Shown: positions 8,291 to 10,712 of the stretch, piece after piece
Layout of the letters: every line of letters starts with the position of its first letter
Numbering within the stretch: the stretch's first letter is position 1
DNA from: Phenylobacterium sp.
GTDB lineage: Bacteria; Pseudomonadota; Alphaproteobacteria; Caulobacterales; Caulobacteraceae
DNA: 10,712 nt
Direction: 5' to 3'
NCBI GenBank assembly: GCA_028291285.1
Contig: JAQGIJ010000123.1
Location: 1-10,712, forward strand
Notes under the pieces: generated by a model
What the model saw: only the letters and a program-made list of their open reading frames with translations
Told to the model about the DNA's origin: nothing
Database searches by the model: none
Position numbers and translations under genes: made by a program

Positions 8291-8320
8291 CCGCGCCGCC
8301 GACCTGCATCGACGGCGCGG
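8291..8320 (-). terminator. GC-rich stem-loop after the small lipoprotein gene, possible terminator or attenuator
   Basis: CCGCGCCG at 8291-8298 pairs perfectly with CGGCGCGG at 8313-8320. Two more pairs (8300-8301 with 8310-8311) extend the stem past a single mismatch, leaving an 8-base loop. In the minus-strand transcript it begins 11 bases past the lipoprotein stop and lies about 45 bases before the VOC start. There is no U-tract, so it is not a classic intrinsic terminator. It may protect the 3' end of the lipoprotein mRNA or reduce read-through. In such GC-rich DNA a stem this size could also be chance. Confidence 0.3.
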
Positions 8321-8331
8321 TCGGCGTCGGC

Positions 8332-8649
8332 CTACTTGGCGGCGTCCTTGGCCGCTCTCGCAGCGTCCTTGCTGGCGTCCTTGGCCGCGCCGGCCGCCTT
8401 CTCGGCGTGTGCGCCGGCGTCCTTGGCTGCGTCGGCGGAGGCCACGGCGGTCGGCTCGGCGGCGACGGCGTTGCCCATGGCGCTGGCCGAATTGGCGGAC
8501 TGGGCGGATTGCGCGGCCGAAGCCTGGGCGGCGGCAGACTCCTGCTGCGCGGTGGTCGACGCATCGGCGGCCTTCTGGGACGCCGGCTTGCCGCAGGCGG
8601 CGAGAGCCAGGCACAGCGTGGCCACGGCCGCATAGCGTTGGATGTTCAT
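8332..8649 (-). CDS. Small alanine-rich lipoprotein with KDA repeats
   Basis: This 105-residue protein starts at an ATG (8649) with a strong ribosome binding site: GGGAGGA ends 6 bases upstream. The lipoprotein signal is clear: MNIQRY, a hydrophobic core, lipobox L-A-A-C and Cys19 as the lipidation site. The mature part is about 40 percent Ala, with Gln/Ser up to about residue 58 and Lys/Asp/Ala after about 72. It contains no aromatic residue and ends [18 protein letters not shown], where KDA recurs in helical spacing. It probably forms an extended or coiled-coil helix anchored in the membrane, loosely like Lpp-type or entericidin-type small lipoproteins, but I recognise no named family. At DNA level the repeat shows as gcgtccttg at 8342, 8363, 8375 and 8417, all in codon phase. 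It is the first gene of the minus-strand group. Function unknown. Confidence 0.82.
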   Translation of the reverse strand: MNIQRYAAVATLCLALAACGKPASQKAADASTTAQQESAAAQASAAQSAQSANSASAMGNAVAAEPTAVASADAAKDAGAHAEKAAGAAKDASKDAARAAKDAAK

Positions 8650-8775
8650 TGTAGTCCTCCCTGAGGCGCCCGGCGGGCCGGGCGACGTGCGCCTCTAATG
8701 GCCGCCGCGGAAAGAAGTTGCCTCAAGGGCGAAGCTTCGGGAGGCCGGCCCATGGACCTTGTGACCTCTCGGGGC

Positions 8776-8804
8776 TTGAGGCGCAGGTCCGTCTCGTCTA
8801 AACC
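8776..8804 (+). promoter_or_regulatory. Candidate housekeeping promoter for purA
   Basis: TTGAGGC (8776-8782) is followed after 14 bases by TCTAAACC (8797-8804). This fits the alphaproteobacterial pattern TTGACGS-N10-14-GCTANAWC with one mismatch in the -35 and two in the -10. It would give a leader of about 100 bases before the ATG at 8913. The match is by eye and no alternative pair in the 263-base divergent region looked better. Confidence 0.33.
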
Positions 8805-8912
8805 CGCGCCGGCGCCGGGGCAGCCCCGCGCGACAGCCGATCGCAAGCCCATCCGCCGAGCACCTGTCGAAGGGCGGCTGGGTCCCTCCGGGCGGGTCGG
8901 AGAAACGTATCC

Positions 8913-10199
<1,287 letters not shown>

Positions 10200-10230
10200 A
10201 AACCGCGGTTGGGCGTGGCATACTGGCGAG

Positions 10231-10419
10231 ATGCTAGATGCCGATCCGACGATGGAGCCGCGCCCGTTCAGTATCTTTTCTGAATGGTACGTTCAGGTCA
10301 CGTGGCCCAGCGGCCATACGGAAAGAGTGCAGAGCTTCAAAAGCGAAGCTCACGCACGCGGGTGGATCGCACAGGAATCCCCAGCCTGGATCGCCAAGGC
10401 CAGAGGGCCACGCAGGTGA
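10231..10419 (+). CDS. Small conserved-type protein with WYVQVTWPSG motif, function unknown
   Basis: This is a 62-residue protein with no signal peptide or membrane segment. Its core reads FSEWYVQVTWPSGHTERV (residues 16-33), followed by SFKSEAHARGWIAQES and a basic tail (KARGPRR). The pattern of a short beta-hairpin carrying W-x-SG, then an amphipathic helix ending in WI and a further W, resembles small uncharacterised proteins I have seen in Alphaproteobacteria, but no function is known to me. Codon third positions are less GC-biased than in neighbouring genes (for example AGT ATC TTT TCT early on). ATG 10231 is taken as the start; ATG 10252 (MEPRPF) is a possible alternative that keeps the whole motif. 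No good Shine-Dalgarno precedes either. It lies 31 bases after purA and may be co-transcribed or have its own promoter. Confidence 0.7.
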   Translation: MLDADPTMEPRPFSIFSEWYVQVTWPSGHTERVQSFKSEAHARGWIAQESPAWIAKARGPRR

Positions 10420-10474
10420 CCTGAAAAACCCGCCGCGAACGCAGGTCCATCAAGCGGTTCTTTACGCTGTGCGC

Positions 10475-10484
10475 GCTAGGCTCC
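10475..10484 (+). promoter_or_regulatory. Candidate -10 box GCTAGGCTCC for the receiver gene
   Basis: GCTAGGCTCC at 10475-10484 resembles the alphaproteobacterial -10 (GCTANAWC) and nearly matches GCTAGGTTCC upstream of the M28 peptidase gene. It lies 21 bases ahead of the GTG start at 10506. No clear -35 sits at the expected distance; TTTACG at 10461 is too close. A short leader with the GGAG site would result. Confidence 0.28.
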
Positions 10485-10505
10485 GGCCTCCTCTCGGAGA
10501 CCGCC

Positions 10506-10712
10506 GTGTTCAACCCGTTCGCGAAGCCGTCCCAGCGCGTGGCCCCGATGGTGCGCCGGGTGCTGATCGTCGATCCGCAGCCGGTCAGCGCGCGGGCGCT
10601 CGGCGAGCTCGTCAGCCGCGCCTGCGCGCCGGACATCTGGACCGCGCCCACGACGGCCAAGGCGATGAAGCTGGCGGCCAAGGTCGACCCGCAGCTGATC
10701 TTCTGCGAGCTC
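10506..10712 (+). CDS. Receiver-domain (CheY-like) protein, N-terminal part, atypical phospho site
   Basis: These are the first 69 codons of a response-regulator-like protein that continues past the right edge. The GTG at 10506 has GGAG six bases upstream. After a short leader (MFNPFAKPSQ), the first receiver strand reads RRVLIVDPQPVSARALGELV (17-36 approx.), followed by helix one, a second strand (DIWTAP), a helix (TAKAMKLAAKV) and the third strand DPQLIFCEL. In a normal receiver this last strand reads P-D-L-I-L-L-D-L with the phosphorylated Asp; here E68 takes its place. Of the usual acidic pair after strand one, D23 remains and the second is Pro24. It may thus be a receiver that does not need phosphorylation, or one fixed in an active-like state. 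The output domain, if any, is outside the window. Confidence 0.75.
   Translation, partial: MFNPFAKPSQRVAPMVRRVLIVDPQPVSARALGELVSRACAPDIWTAPTTAKAMKLAAKVDPQLIFCEL

Noticed and set aside
8247..8633. N-terminal extension of the VOC gene to an upstream start
   Set aside because: The extension is the antisense-frame reading of the lipoprotein gene (Pro/Arg-rich). The VOC fold starts right after ATG 8246.
8660..8760. Promoter for the small lipoprotein on the minus strand (TTGAGGC with a downstream CATTAG)
   Set aside because: The spacing of about 20 bases and the poor -10 match make it no better than chance.
10201..10210. AACCGCGGTT palindrome just after the purA stop, considered as a terminator
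   Set aside because: It has no loop and no following T-run, so it cannot form a standard intrinsic terminator.

Overview
The window looks like an ordinary chromosomal stretch from an alphaproteobacterium, most likely a member of the Caulobacterales (Caulobacter or Phenylobacterium type). That placement is an inference from three things: very high GC with strong G/C bias at third codon positions, GCTAGG-type -10 boxes, and protein sequences typical of the group. I see no tRNA, rRNA, CRISPR array, insertion sequence, integrase or phage gene. All genes that lie wholly inside the window appear intact.

Layout, left to right. The left edge holds the first 288 codons of an exported M28-family peptidase on the minus strand. 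A 332-base divergent intergenic region follows. Next, on the plus strand, comes a complete three-gene RND efflux operon: outer-membrane factor lipoprotein (1198-2607), periplasmic adaptor lipoprotein (2619-3719) and inner-membrane permease (3716-6844). The permease ends tail to tail with a minus-strand group. Read in transcription order, that group is a small alanine-rich lipoprotein (8649-8332), a VOC/glyoxalase-fold protein (8246-7827) and a PLP-dependent threonine/serine dehydratase-like enzyme (7830-6841). The last two overlap by four bases. A 263-base divergent region separates this group from purA (8913-10199, plus strand). Downstream of purA are a small conserved-looking 62-residue protein (10231-10419) and the first 69 codons of a receiver-domain protein that runs off the right edge.

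How the genes work together. The three RND genes encode every part of one envelope-spanning, proton-driven efflux pump. The adaptor carries the R-x3-L-x6-S hairpin-tip motif used to dock TolC-type channels, and the permease has the Asp-Asp and Lys proton-relay residues. The VOC and dehydratase genes are probably translationally coupled. purA is a housekeeping enzyme of AMP synthesis.

I did not find a clearly novel multi-gene system. The points most worth a second look are the receiver-domain protein with Glu where the phospho-accepting Asp should be, the small WPSG protein after purA, the coupled VOC-dehydratase pair, and the overlapping convergent stop codons at 6841-6844.
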